Positions 9,308-18,741 are shown, numbered from the stretch's first letter. The stretch: DNA of 64,000 nucleotides from JBKEDS01 sp047975545 (GCA_047975545.1 JBKEDS010000046.1:1-64000); one strand, 5' to 3'. The notes: generated from the letters alone by a model not told the origin. A program made the numbers and translations.

Positions 9308-10015
9308 TTACAATTTCACTTCCGTACCCACATTTTCGCCCGAAACCACTTTAAGTAAATTGCCTTTTTTGTTCATATCGAAAACAATAATGGGCAATTC
9401 GTTTTCCTGGCTTAAGGTAAAAGCCGTTGTATCCATAACTTTTAGGCCTTTTCGCAATACATCGTCGAAACTTATGGTGTTGAATTTAATAGCCGATTTG
9501 TCCTTTTCGGGGTCGGCATTGTAAATACCATCTACCCGGGTGCCTTTTAAAATAACGTCGGCCTCAATTTCTATGGCCCGTAAAACGGCTGCCGAGTCGG
9601 TTGTAAAATATGGGTTTCCGGTACCACCACCAAAAATAACCACGCGGCCTTTTTCCAGATGGCGCATGGCACGACGACGGATAAAAGGCTCGGCCACCTC
9701 GTTTATTTTTATGGCCGATTGCAAGCGGGTGGGCATTCCGGCATGTTCCAAAGCACCTTGTAAGGCCAAACCGTTAATAACGGTTGCCAACATGCCCATG
9801 TGGTCGCCCTGTACACGGTCCATACCGCTGCTGGCGCCCGCAACGCCCCTAAAAATATTGCCACCACCGATAACTATGGCTACTTCTACGCCTTTATCGG
9901 TTATGGTTTTAATATCTTGCGCATATTCGGCCAAGCGCTCGGGGTCTATGCCGTACTGGCGGTTGCCCATTAAGGCCTCGCCCGATAGTTTTAAAAGGAT
10001 GCGTTTGTATTTCAT
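9308..10015 (-). CDS. pyrH: UMP kinase
   Basis: 235 residues, hexameric UMP kinase of the amino-acid-kinase family; makes UDP from UMP and ATP. Recognisable parts: MKYKRILLKLSGEALMG at the N-terminus, VIGGGNIFRG, DHMGMLATVINGLALQ and the uridine/ATP-binding GGGTGNPYFTTDSAA. The start is the ATG at 10013-10015; an in-frame ATG 14 codons upstream is ignored because the family begins at MKYKR. It heads the pyrH-mntA-hepT-frr run. A -7-like TATATTTG lies at 10055-10062. Confidence 0.97.
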   Translation of the reverse strand: MKYKRILLKLSGEALMGNRQYGIDPERLAEYAQDIKTITDKGVEVAIVIGGGNIFRGVAGASSGMDRVQGDHMGMLATVINGLALQGALEHAGMPTRLQSAIKINEVAEPFIRRRAMRHLEKGRVVIFGGGTGNPYFTTDSAAVLRAIEIEADVILKGTRVDGIYNADPEKDKSAIKFNTISFDDVLRKGLKVMDTTAFTLSQENELPIIVFDMNKKGNLLKVVSGENVGTEVKL

Positions 10016-10054
10016 TGATAATGTTGTGTTATGTATTTTACTTTGAAAGTTTAG

Positions 10055-10062
10055 CAAATATA
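10055..10062 (-). promoter_or_regulatory. -7 promoter element for pyrH
   Basis: On the minus strand this reads TATATTTG, a full match to the Bacteroidota -7 consensus TAnnTTTG, 39 bases upstream of the pyrH ATG. No clear -33 TTG is seen at the usual spacing. Confidence 0.4.
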
Positions 10063-10122
10063 CATAATATCTTAATTTGCTAAAGTGAATTTTCAGGGCA
10101 ATTTACGTTAATCAAACTTGAC

Positions 10123-10157
10123 CTTTATTATGAAAGCAATAATTTACCATAATAAAG
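10123..10157. repeat. inverted repeat upstream of pyrH
   Basis: CTTTATTATG at 10123-10132 and its exact complement CATAATAAAG at 10148-10157, with a 15-base loop. It lies between radA (ends 10240) and the pyrH promoter, and has no T-tract after the stem, so it could be a binding site or the radA 3' hairpin. Confidence 0.5.
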
Positions 10158-10239
10158 CACCTGCCTTTATGAATAGAACAAAGAGCCTCATCGATTTATC
10201 CAATTTGCTTGTATCCTATTTTATTTGGATTTGACCATC

Positions 10240-11601
10240 CTACACCACAAACCCTACCAAATCCTCAATTTTTGAAATACGTTGGATTTTTATGGCGGTA
10301 TTTTTCAGTGAAATTTTATTGAATTTCGATACAAAAATGGTTGAAAACCCTAATTTTTCGGCTTCCAAAATGCGTTGTTCTACCCGTTGTACGGGGCGTA
10401 TTTCGCCCGATAAACCTACCTCGGCGGCAAAGCAAACGTCTTTTTGCAGGGCCGCATCTTCGTTGGACGATAAAATAGCGGCCACCACGGCCAAATCTAT
10501 TGCGGGGTCGTCTACCGAAATACCTCCTGTTATGTTTAAAAATACGTCTTTTGCGCCCAAACGGAATCCGGCCCGCTTTTCCAACACCGCCAAAAGCATA
10601 TTTAAACGCTTGGCGTTAAAGCCCGTGGCGCTGCGTTGCGGCGTACCGTAAACCGCTGTGCTTACCAAGGCCTGAACCTCAATCATCAAGGGGCGCATGC
10701 CTTCCAAAGTTGCCGCAACGGCATTGCCCGAAAGGTCTTCGTCCTTTTGCGAAATTAATATTTCCGATGGGTTTGATACTTCCCGCAAACCGGAACCCTG
10801 CATTTCGTAAATACCCAATTCGTTGGTGGAGCCAAAGCGGTTTTTGTGTGCTCGCAAAATCCTAAAAATATGGTTTCTATCGCCTTCAAACTGCAATACG
10901 GTATCGACCATGTGTTCCAGGATTTTTGGACCGGCAATAGTGCCGTCCTTTGTAATATGGCCGATAAGAATTACGGGGGTCGATGTTTCCTTTGCAAATT
11001 TTATAAGCTCGGCGGTGCATTCCTTTATTTGCGAAATGCTGCCCGATGAGGACTCGATATAATCGCTGTGCAGGGTCTGGATGGAGTCGATAATAACCAC
11101 ATCGGGGCCAACCGTTTCTATTTGCTTAAAAATATTTTGGGTTTTGGTCTCGGTTAAAACGTAACAGTTATTGGGTTTTGGGTTAATGCGTTCGGCACGC
11201 ATTTTTATTTGTTTTTGGCTTTCTTCACCAGAAACATACAGCGTTTTAAAAGGTAATTTTAGTGCTATTTGAAGCAACAAGGTACTTTTCCCTATGCCGG
11301 GTTCGCCCCCGAGAAGCGTTAACGAGCCCGGCACCAAACCACCACCCAGCACACGGTTAAATTCGCCATCCAAGGTATTATATCGGGCGTCTTCGGCAGT
11401 ATCAATATCTTCTATTTTTAAGGGTTTCGATACACGTTTGGACGTGCCGTTTTCGGTTGTTTTCCAATCGTTTTTTTCGGGTTTTTGCACTATTTCCTCT
11501 ACAATGGTATTCCACTGTTTGCAAGCCGTACACTGCCCTTGCCATTTGGCAAATTGCGTACCACAGTTTTGACAAAAAAATGTTGTTTTTACCTTAGCCA
11601 T
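10240..11601 (-). CDS. radA: DNA repair protein RadA
   Basis: 453 residues, RecA-related helicase that promotes branch migration during recombinational repair. Domains in order: N-terminal four-cysteine zinc finger (CQNCGTQF...CTACKQWN, residues 9-31), RecA-like core with Walker A GGEPGIGKST, the RadA-specific KNRFGSTNELG motif, and a C-terminal Lon-protease-like domain (from about residue 320) ending in DLVGFVV. It is the last gene of the panC-panD-flippase-radA run and starts 7 bases after the preceding stop codon. Confidence 0.97.
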   Translation of the reverse strand: MAKVKTTFFCQNCGTQFAKWQGQCTACKQWNTIVEEIVQKPEKNDWKTTENGTSKRVSKPLKIEDIDTAEDARYNTLDGEFNRVLGGGLVPGSLTLLGGEPGIGKSTLLLQIALKLPFKTLYVSGEESQKQIKMRAERINPKPNNCYVLTETKTQNIFKQIETVGPDVVIIDSIQTLHSDYIESSSGSISQIKECTAELIKFAKETSTPVILIGHITKDGTIAGPKILEHMVDTVLQFEGDRNHIFRILRAHKNRFGSTNELGIYEMQGSGLREVSNPSEILISQKDEDLSGNAVAATLEGMRPLMIEVQALVSTAVYGTPQRSATGFNAKRLNMLLAVLEKRAGFRLGAKDVFLNITGGISVDDPAIDLAVVAAILSSNEDAALQKDVCFAAEVGLSGEIRPVQRVEQRILEAEKLGFSTIFVSKFNKISLKNTAIKIQRISKIEDLVGFVV

Positions 11602-11608
11602 GCGTTGG

Positions 11609-12574
11609 TTATTGGTTATTGGGTTTTAAACGGTTAAAAATAGGCAAATATATAAGCGACAGTCCACCGAATACAATAATTAGCAGGGTTTGCGAGGCCC
11701 ACATAATCCAGCCATAAGCCATACTGGGTTGTTCGGCAATACCAAAAAGCGAAAATGCAGCGTAAACCGCCAAGGGGTACGAGCCTATGCCGCCATTGGT
11801 AGCGGCAATACTAAAACTGGCTGCTATAAAGCCTACAAGAACGGCACCGAGCGTAAGGTCTTTTAAATCATCAAAAGCCAATGCCGAAACATAGAACATT
11901 AAAATATACATGCCCCAAATAAAAAGCGTGTGCGCTATAAAGGCCCATTTGTGCTTCATTTTAAAAATACTAAGCACGCCTTCTATCAGGCCGTTAACAA
12001 AATGCTTTATTTTTAAGGCTATTTTATTTTGGCTTCGTTTTAAAAACCATAAAAAAGCAAAACCTATTAAAAGCAAAACTCCCAGACCGATTAATATTTT
12101 TATTGGGTTGAACCGTTCGGATAAAAACCCATAAATAAAATCGAATTGCAAAAACAGAGTTACGGCAATAATACCCAACATAACCAGTACATCGGCCATG
12201 CGTTCGGCCACAATAGTGCCAAAACCTTTTTCGAACGGGATTTTTTCGTAATTGGCCACAATACTTGCTCTTGCTACTTCGCCCGCCCTTGGTATGGTGT
12301 AGTTTATTAAATACGCTGCAAATACGGCCATAAAACTATTGGCATATTTAATTTTATAGCCCATTGGCACCAGTAAAAACGACCAGCGGTAAGCTCGGGA
12401 CATGTGGCTGAGCAGCCCCATGAACATACCTAAAACCAACCATAAATAATTGGCTTTTTTTAGATAGCCAAAAATATCGTTAAGAGAAACTTTGGACAAC
12501 GCATACCAAACCAAAAAAACACCCAAGAGCAAAGGGAGTATTAATTTTAATCGGTTTTTTAACGTTGGCCCCAA
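11609..12574 (-). CDS. YbhN/LPG-synthase-like integral membrane protein
   Basis: 321 residues with seven or eight hydrophobic helices. It belongs to the UPF0104/lysylphosphatidylglycerol-synthase transmembrane family (flippase-like domain). Family marks visible are the first helix KLILPLLLGVFLVWYALSKV, then SRAYRW, the TIPRAGEVARA segment, and ATNGGIGSYPLAVYA near the C-terminus. The soluble aminoacyl-transfer domain of MprF is missing, so aminoacylation is not expected; lipid movement is a family-level guess. Only 5 bases separate it from panD and 7 from radA, so it is in that operon. Confidence 0.85.
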   Translation of the reverse strand: MGPTLKNRLKLILPLLLGVFLVWYALSKVSLNDIFGYLKKANYLWLVLGMFMGLLSHMSRAYRWSFLLVPMGYKIKYANSFMAVFAAYLINYTIPRAGEVARASIVANYEKIPFEKGFGTIVAERMADVLVMLGIIAVTLFLQFDFIYGFLSERFNPIKILIGLGVLLLIGFAFLWFLKRSQNKIALKIKHFVNGLIEGVLSIFKMKHKWAFIAHTLFIWGMYILMFYVSALAFDDLKDLTLGAVLVGFIAASFSIAATNGGIGSYPLAVYAAFSLFGIAEQPSMAYGWIMWASQTLLIIVFGGLSLIYLPIFNRLKPNNQ

Positions 12575-12579
12575 ACCGT

Positions 12580-12930
12580 TTATGTTAACAAATTGGTGGC
12601 CTCGTCGGGAAACACCAAAGACGGCTTAAAGGTTTTGGCTTCTTCAATATCCATAAAGGCGTAAGTAATTAAAATAAGGGTATCGCCCACGGCTACTTTT
12701 CGGGCCGCGGCGCCGTTTAGGGTTATTTCGCCGCTTTTTCTCGGGCCGGGAATGCAGTAGGTTTCCAAGCGTTCGCCGTTATCGTTGTTTACAATTTGTA
12801 CTTTTTCGCCTTGTATAATATTGGCGGCATCCATTAAATCTTCATCAATAGTAATGCTGCCAATGTAGTTTAGTTCTGCACCGGTGCATTTTACCCTGTG
12901 GATTTTAGATTTTACAACTTGTATTTGCAT
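12580..12930 (-). CDS. panD: aspartate 1-decarboxylase
   Basis: 116 residues. Makes beta-alanine from L-aspartate for pantothenate synthesis. It is a pyruvoyl enzyme that cleaves itself at Gly24-Ser25, present here in NYIGSITIDEDLMDAANI. Lys9 and Tyr58, which act in catalysis in the family, are at the expected positions. It follows panC with a 13-base gap, so beta-alanine supply and its use by PanC are co-expressed. Confidence 0.97.
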   Translation of the reverse strand: MQIQVVKSKIHRVKCTGAELNYIGSITIDEDLMDAANIIQGEKVQIVNNDNGERLETYCIPGPRKSGEITLNGAAARKVAVGDTLILITYAFMDIEEAKTFKPSLVFPDEATNLLT

Positions 12931-12943
12931 AAGGCAAAGATAA

Positions 12944-13795
12944 TTAATTTAGGGCAATATTGTCTATTAGCCTAATATCGTCGGCATAAACGGCAATAAA
13001 CGCCCTGTATTGTTTGGTTTTGGTTTTCCGCTTTACTGTTTTTAGGGTGGAAACATCGGCAATTGTAAAATACTCCAACTTTAATAAATTGTGGTTTGCA
13101 AACTGTTTTTCAACCCATTCGGTTACTGTACTTGCACTTTTTGTGCCAAAGTACATTTTGGCAGTTTTTAAGGTGTTGTAAATAAAGGGGGCAGCTTGTA
13201 AATATTCGGGCTTTAACCTTGTATTTCGGGAACTCATGGCCAAGCCGGAGGTTTCGCGATAAATGGGGCAAGGCACAATGGTTACGGGTATTTTGTGCTT
13301 TTCGACCATTTTTTTAATAATTTGTAACTGCTGAAAATCCTTTTCGCCAAAATAAGCCTTGTCGGGCGTAATAATTTCGAACAGGCGCTTTACTATGGTG
13401 CCAACGCCGTTAAAATGGCCGGGGCGGAACTTGCCTTCCATTTCAAACTCCAAGCCGTCAAAATTGAAGTTTTCGGATTTTGGGTTATTGCCATAAACAT
13501 CGCTTATCGTAGGGGCGTACACCAAAATATCGGTATCGCTAACTTGTTTTAGTAGGGCAATATCGTTTTCTAAGGTACGGGGGTATTTTTGTAAATCGTC
13601 CGGGTTATCAAACTGCGTGGGGTTTACAAAAATGCTTACCACAACCTTGTTATTGTCGTTTAAGGCTGCTTTTACCAAAGCCAAATGCCCGTTGTGCAAA
13701 GCTCCCATAGTAGGCACCAAACCAAGGGTTTCGGATTTGGTTTTTATTGCTTTAATAGCTTTGGCTATCTGTTGTTTTTCTGAATAAATATTCAC
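12944..13795 (-). CDS. panC: pantothenate synthetase
   Basis: 283 residues. Joins D-pantoate and beta-alanine with ATP. The nucleotide-binding MGALHNGHLALVKAA (HIGH-type), the FVNPTQFDNPDDLQKYPR block, the GKFRPGHFNGVGTIVKRLF block, FGEKDFQQL and the MSSRNTRL loop (KMSKS equivalent) are all present. It is the first gene of panC-panD-flippase-radA. A TAAGTTTG at 13820-13827 (minus strand) is a possible -7 element 25 bases upstream of the start. Confidence 0.97.
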   Translation of the reverse strand: MNIYSEKQQIAKAIKAIKTKSETLGLVPTMGALHNGHLALVKAALNDNNKVVVSIFVNPTQFDNPDDLQKYPRTLENDIALLKQVSDTDILVYAPTISDVYGNNPKSENFNFDGLEFEMEGKFRPGHFNGVGTIVKRLFEIITPDKAYFGEKDFQQLQIIKKMVEKHKIPVTIVPCPIYRETSGLAMSSRNTRLKPEYLQAAPFIYNTLKTAKMYFGTKSASTVTEWVEKQFANHNLLKLEYFTIADVSTLKTVKRKTKTKQYRAFIAVYADDIRLIDNIALN

Positions 13796-14158
13796 CGCCC
13801 ATTTTTAAATTAATAGGTGCAAACTTAATATTTTACGCCCAATCTGCATAAAATTTTGTACTTTTGCAGGGTTTTTTATTTTGAGCCGTAAAAGCAAATT
13901 TTTACAGGGTTTAACAAAAAGCAAGCAAAATTATTTGATTTCAACATAAAAAACACATTGTTAGTGGTTTACAAAAAATAATGTGTTTTCTAAATCGATA
14001 AAAACAAACACATGAAACCCTCATAGAGGGATTTAGTATAGCCAGATAATCGCCTCTACAAAAGGGCATGAATAAAAGCATAGGCCTGTAGGCTTTCGGT
14101 TATTTTGCTAAGTATCATGAAAACCTAAAAATTAAATGTTTAACTTAAATTTATTCGT
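13796..14158. other. 363-base divergent intergenic region between panC and the glycogen-synthase-like gene
   Basis: The region holds no gene that I can support. It carries -7-like elements for both directions (TAAGTTTG, minus, 13820-13827; TACTTTTG, plus, 13859-13866) and a 10-bp inverted repeat at 13950-13989. A short CCCTC/GAGGG hairpin follows near 14018-14030, then an AAAGC/GCTTT stem near 14074-14096 around AGGCCT. It does not match a riboswitch class I can recall. The amount of pairing suggests a structured leader of the downstream GTG-start gene. Confidence 0.45.
13950..13989. repeat. inverted repeat in the panC/glycogen-synthase-like intergenic region
   Basis: AAAACACATT (13950-13959) and the exact complement AATGTGTTTT (13980-13989), separated by a 20-base loop. 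It could be a terminator for a leader transcript or a regulator site. Confidence 0.55.
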
Positions 14159-14965
14159 GTGAAAGATAAGCGGGTATTGTATGTATCATCTGAAGTAGTG
14201 CCTTATCTACCGGAAACCGAAATTTCTTCAATGGCTTTTGAAGCACCGCGGTTGGTAAACCAGCAAGGCGGGCAAATACGGATTTTCATGCCCCGGTACG
14301 GCAATATAAACGAGCGCAGGCACCAATTGCATGAGGTAATACGGCTTTCGGGCATTAATTTGGTAATTAACGATTTGGATATGCCGCTTATTATTAAAGT
14401 AGCCTCGATTCCTAAAGAGCGTATTCAAGTATATTTTATCGATAACGACGAATATTTTAAGCGAAAAGCCACGCTAACCGACGAAAACGGCGAGCTTTTT
14501 CCCGATAACGACGAGCGCGCCATCTTTTTTGCCAAGGGCGTTATAGAAACCGTTAAAAAACTAAACTGGTCGCCCGATATTATCCACGTACACGGTTGGT
14601 TGGCGGCCCTGCTTCCTATTTATCTTAAAGAATATTACAAAGACGAGCCTTTATTTACCGACAGTAAAATAGTTACTTCGGTATATAATCAAAGTTTTAA
14701 CAATACGTTAAATAAAGATATGATTAATAAGGTTAAATTTGACGCCATAAACGACGATGCCGTTAATGTTCTTGAAGAACCCTCGTACACCAATTTAATG
14801 AAAGTTGCCGTAGATTATTCCGATGCTTTAATTATTGGTTCCGAAACTATTCCCGAAGAACTTAACACCTATATAGGGGCATCAAACAAACCCGTTTTGG
14901 AATATAAAAACAAGGAAGATTTTGGCCCGGCCTACACCGCATTTTTTAACAATTCGGTATTGTAG
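14159..14965 (+). CDS. GT5 glycogen/starch-synthase-like protein, N-terminal half only
   Basis: 268 residues aligning to the N-terminal Rossmann-like domain of GlgA-type glucosyltransferases: RVLYVSSEVVPYLPE at the start, MPRYGNINERRH, VYFIDNDEYFKRKATL, DDNERA-like ERAIFFAKGVIE and the region of DIIHVHGWLAALLP. The C-terminal half that completes a GT-B active site is absent, and the ADP-glucose-binding KTGGL motif after SEV is replaced by PETEISSM, so glycogen synthesis is unlikely; I read it as a conserved pseudoenzyme or regulator. Start codon is GTG at 14159-14161; no ATG fits the family N-terminus. Only 30 bases separate it from the DUF4270 gene, and glmS follows, suggesting a link to the cell envelope or hexose-phosphate balance. 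Confidence 0.75.
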   Translation: MKDKRVLYVSSEVVPYLPETEISSMAFEAPRLVNQQGGQIRIFMPRYGNINERRHQLHEVIRLSGINLVINDLDMPLIIKVASIPKERIQVYFIDNDEYFKRKATLTDENGELFPDNDERAIFFAKGVIETVKKLNWSPDIIHVHGWLAALLPIYLKEYYKDEPLFTDSKIVTSVYNQSFNNTLNKDMINKVKFDAINDDAVNVLEEPSYTNLMKVAVDYSDALIIGSETIPEELNTYIGASNKPVLEYKNKEDFGPAYTAFFNNSVL

Positions 14966-14995
14966 CCTTTCCCAAAAACATTCAGAAAAAAATTT

Positions 14996-16666
14996 ATGAA
15001 AAAGACATTGAAAGCCCTTCAATACCCTATTGTATTTTTATTAGTTGTTTCATCATTTATAGCTTGCGACAAGGATTTTGCCAATATTGACAGCGATGTT
15101 ATAGGCGAAGGCAACACCAATTTTAGCACCAGTTCGGAGTACGTTAACATTACGGCCTACAACCGCAAGTTTGGTCATGCCCAAATAAACGGCCTGCCCG
15201 CAAATTTGCTTGGCGTGTACAACGACCCTGCCTACGGGCAAACCACGGCCAATATCGTGGCGCAAATTGCCCCGTCGAGCTTCGATCCCGATTTTGGCGA
15301 CAACCCCGAAATAGACTCGGTAGTTTTAACCATACCTTATTATTACCGCACCGTAACCGATTCCACTTACACCATTAGCGATTCGCTTTACGGCGATGGA
15401 GAATCGCCCATTAAGTTGAGTATTTTTGAAAACAAATACTTTTTAAGGGATTTTAACCCTGCCGATGGCGGTTCGCAATATTATTATTCCGATGCCGAAA
15501 GCGCCTCGGAAACCAATAGCATTGTTTCCAACGGAACTACCAATATCGATTTCGATAGTTTTAAGGGCGATTTAATCTATTCCAACGAAAATTTTGTGCC
15601 CAGCCCCGATAGAATTACCCTAAACACGTATGATGATGAAGACGAAATAGCCTCTACCGAATATTTGGCGCCTTCATTTCGGGACACCCTGTCCAGGGCT
15701 TTTTGGAAAGCAGCCATTATAGACAAACAGGACGATGTGGTGTTAAGCAATTCCAGCAATTTCTTAAATTATTTCAGGGGGTTGTACCTTAAAACCGAAG
15801 CCTCAACCTACGGCGGCAATATGATTTTGCTAAACTTGGCCTCTACCAGTGCCAATATTGTTATTTACTATTCCAAGGATTCCTCTACCGAAGGCGAAAG
15901 AACACAATCCACCTACACCCTTACGTTTTCCGGTTATAAACTAAACACCTTTTCCAATACTTATACCCAAACCTTGGCAGACGGCAACCCAACCGACGGC
16001 GACGAGCTATTATACCTAAAAGGCGGTGAAGGCGCCATAGGTATTGTCGATTTATTTACCGGTCAAGCCGAATACAATGGCGAATATATTGATGCCATAG
16101 ACGCCTTTAAAAAAACATACCGTCAAACCGACAAAAACGGCAATTATATAACCGACGAAAACGGCAACTTTAAACTAAAACGCCTTATTAACGATGCCGT
16201 GTTAACCGTTTACGAATACGACCAGTTAAATACGGGAAGCTACGGTAGCAACTACCACCGCTACGACCGCCTTTATGCCTACGACGTTAAAAACAATGCC
16301 CCAACGACAGATTATACGGCCTACTCCAGTGTTTCGGCCAACACAAGCTATCCGTTAAATTCCATGTTGCTAACCTTAAGCCAGCGCGATACGCTCAATG
16401 CCAAATACAAGGTTAGGCTTACCTACCATTTAAACAACATCTTGGTTCGGGACTCGACCAATACAAAAATAGGCCTAACACTATCGACCAACGTTAACCA
16501 AACCACCATGTCCAGGTTGCTGGACGACAATGGCGACTATGTTACGGGCGTGCCCACGGCCTCGGTTATTATGCCAAGGGGCACTATTATACACGGCACG
16601 AACGAAAACGCAACGCCCGAAGACAGAAAAATGACTTTGCAAATTTTTTACACGGAAACTAAATAA
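14996..16666 (+). CDS. DUF4270 lipoprotein
   Basis: 556 residues with a lipoprotein signal peptide: a hydrophobic stretch (residues 12-24) then SFIAC, so the mature protein begins at Cys25 and is probably at the outer membrane. The body matches the DUF4270 family of Bacteroidota (IDSVVLTIPYYYR, the ILVRDSTNTKIGLTLS region and the closing RKMTLQIFYTETK). Function unknown. It is 30 bases after the glycogen-synthase-like gene and 165 bases before glmS. A TAATTTTG at 16673-16680 may start glmS transcription separately. Confidence 0.85.
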   Translation: MKKTLKALQYPIVFLLVVSSFIACDKDFANIDSDVIGEGNTNFSTSSEYVNITAYNRKFGHAQINGLPANLLGVYNDPAYGQTTANIVAQIAPSSFDPDFGDNPEIDSVVLTIPYYYRTVTDSTYTISDSLYGDGESPIKLSIFENKYFLRDFNPADGGSQYYYSDAESASETNSIVSNGTTNIDFDSFKGDLIYSNENFVPSPDRITLNTYDDEDEIASTEYLAPSFRDTLSRAFWKAAIIDKQDDVVLSNSSNFLNYFRGLYLKTEASTYGGNMILLNLASTSANIVIYYSKDSSTEGERTQSTYTLTFSGYKLNTFSNTYTQTLADGNPTDGDELLYLKGGEGAIGIVDLFTGQAEYNGEYIDAIDAFKKTYRQTDKNGNYITDENGNFKLKRLINDAVLTVYEYDQLNTGSYGSNYHRYDRLYAYDVKNNAPTTDYTAYSSVSANTSYPLNSMLLTLSQRDTLNAKYKVRLTYHLNNILVRDSTNTKIGLTLSTNVNQTTMSRLLDDNGDYVTGVPTASVIMPRGTIIHGTNENATPEDRKMTLQIFYTETK

Positions 16667-16831
16667 ATTTAGTAATTTTGGCTCAGGCCATTAAAGCCCT
16701 AATTAATCCCTCTCCCACTATTTTATAGCATTTAGTAATCGGCTTGTTTTATTACGGCTTGAGTTTTTACGTCCGTTTTAAAATTTTAGTTGAAAACAAT
16801 GTGTATTTCAATAACCTAAAAAAATAAAAAT

Positions 16832-18679
16832 ATGTGTGGTATTGTAGGATATATAGGGACCCGAGAAGCCTATCCCATAATAATAGAAGGCTTAAAACGA
16901 CTTGAATACCGAGGCTACGACAGTGCCGGATTGGCTTTGTTCGATGGTAAAGATTTAAAAATATCCAAAACAAAAGGCAAGGTTTCCGATTTGGAGGCCA
17001 TTAGCCAAAAGGAAATTACCCGTCATGGCAATATAGGCATAGGCCATACCCGTTGGGCTACCCACGGTGTTCCCAACGATGTTAACTCGCATCCGCATGC
17101 TTCAAATTCAGGCGACTTGGTTATTATCCATAACGGTATTATTGAAAACTACCAATCCTTAAAACAAGAGCTGTCCACAAGAGGCTACACCTTTAAATCC
17201 GATACCGACACCGAAGTTTTAATCAACCTTATCGAAGACATAAAAAAACAGGAAAACGTAAAACTGGGCAAAGCCGTACAAATTGCCTTAAACCAAGTTA
17301 TAGGTGCTTATGCCATTGCCGTTTTCGACAAAAATAAACCCGAGGAAATTGTAATTGCACGCCTTGGCAGCCCCTTGGCCATTGGTATTGGCGACGACGA
17401 GTATTTTATTGCCAGCGACGCATCGCCTTTTTTAGAGTACACCAAAAACGCCATTTATTTGGAAGATGAAGAAATGGCCATTATTCGGTTCCATAAGGAT
17501 ATAAAAATAAGAAAAATCAAGGACGACTCCATTGTAGACCCCTATGTTCAAGAGTTACAATTAAACTTAGAGCAAATAGAAAAAGGCGGTTACGACCACT
17601 TTATGCTGAAGGAAATTTATGAGCAACCCAAAGCCATAACCGATACGTACAGAGGGCGCTTGCTTAGGAACGAAGCCATTATTAAAATGGCAGGTCTGGA
17701 AGATAATGTTGAAAAACTATTAAACGCCGACCGCTTTATTATAGTAGCCTGTGGCACCTCGTGGCATGCGGGCTTGGTTGCCGAATACATTTTCGAGGAT
17801 TTGGCCAGGATTCCCGTAGAAGTGGAATACGCCTCGGAATTCAGGTACCGAAACCCCATTATTACCGAGCGCGATGTGGTTATAGCCATTTCGCAATCGG
17901 GCGAAACGGCCGATACTTTAGCAGCCATTAAATTAGCAAAATCCAAAGGCGCATTTGTTTTCGGGGTTTGCAACGTTGTAGGCTCGTCCATAGCCCGCGA
18001 AACCCATGCCGGAGCCTACACCCATGCCGGACCGGAAATAGGCGTAGCCTCAACAAAGGCCTTCACTACGCAAATTACGGTATTAACCTTAATAGCCTTA
18101 CGCTTGGCAAGCGCCAAAGGTACGATTAGCAACTCCGAATTTCGCCAATACCTGTTGGAACTGGAAATGATTCCAAAAAAAGTAGAAGAAGCCCTAAAAT
18201 CGGATACCTTAATTAAGAACATTGCCAATAGTTACAAAAACTCCAGAAACTGTTTGTACTTGGGAAGAGGCTATAATTTCCCCGTGGCTTTGGAAGGCGC
18301 TTTAAAACTAAAAGAAATTTCATATATCCATGCCGAAGGCTATCCCGCAGCCGAAATGAAACACGGCCCGATAGCACTTATAGACGAAAACATGCCCGTA
18401 ATTGTTATTGCTACAAAAAAAGGCCATTACGAAAAAGTGGTAAGCAACATTCAGGAAATAAAATCCAGAAAAGGAAAAATTATAGGTGTTGTTACCAAAG
18501 GCGATGTTCAAGTTAAAAACTTGGCCGACCATGTTATTGAAATTCCCGAAACCTTGGAATTTTTATCACCGCTAATAACTACAATACCATTGCAACTGCT
18601 ATCGTACCATATTGCTGTTTTGCTTGGTAAAAATGTAGATCAGCCCAGAAACTTGGCAAAATCGGTTACGGTAGAGTAA
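16832..18679 (+). CDS. glmS: glutamine--fructose-6-phosphate aminotransferase (isomerizing)
   Basis: 615 residues. Makes glucosamine-6-phosphate from fructose-6-phosphate and glutamine, the entry to peptidoglycan and LPS amino sugars. After Met removal the catalytic Cys is first (CGIVGYIG). The glutaminase domain covers about residues 1-240 (GHTRWATHG, NGIIENY), and two SIS domains follow (ACGTSWHAG, AISQSGETADTLAA, then LGRGYNFPVALEGALKLKE). The C-terminus PRNLAKSVTVE is the canonical one. A hairpin terminator follows. The glmS ribozyme of Firmicutes is not evident in the leader. Confidence 0.98.
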   Translation: MCGIVGYIGTREAYPIIIEGLKRLEYRGYDSAGLALFDGKDLKISKTKGKVSDLEAISQKEITRHGNIGIGHTRWATHGVPNDVNSHPHASNSGDLVIIHNGIIENYQSLKQELSTRGYTFKSDTDTEVLINLIEDIKKQENVKLGKAVQIALNQVIGAYAIAVFDKNKPEEIVIARLGSPLAIGIGDDEYFIASDASPFLEYTKNAIYLEDEEMAIIRFHKDIKIRKIKDDSIVDPYVQELQLNLEQIEKGGYDHFMLKEIYEQPKAITDTYRGRLLRNEAIIKMAGLEDNVEKLLNADRFIIVACGTSWHAGLVAEYIFEDLARIPVEVEYASEFRYRNPIITERDVVIAISQSGETADTLAAIKLAKSKGAFVFGVCNVVGSSIARETHAGAYTHAGPEIGVASTKAFTTQITVLTLIALRLASAKGTISNSEFRQYLLELEMIPKKVEEALKSDTLIKNIANSYKNSRNCLYLGRGYNFPVALEGALKLKEISYIHAEGYPAAEMKHGPIALIDENMPVIVIATKKGHYEKVVSNIQEIKSRKGKIIGVVTKGDVQVKNLADHVIEIPETLEFLSPLITTIPLQLLSYHIAVLLGKNVDQPRNLAKSVTVE

Positions 18680-18741
18680 TATATTGAAGAAAAGGCGTAA
18701 TTTTCTTCTATCATTTAAATTTCAACAACATACAAATTTGA

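Noticed and set aside
10016..10057. Longer pyrH start 14 codons upstream
   Set aside because: The extra residues do not belong to UMP kinases and would overlap the -7 element.
16681..16831. glmS ribozyme
   Set aside because: The leader lacks the compact GC-rich pseudoknots of the Firmicutes ribozyme, and the element is not expected in Bacteroidota.
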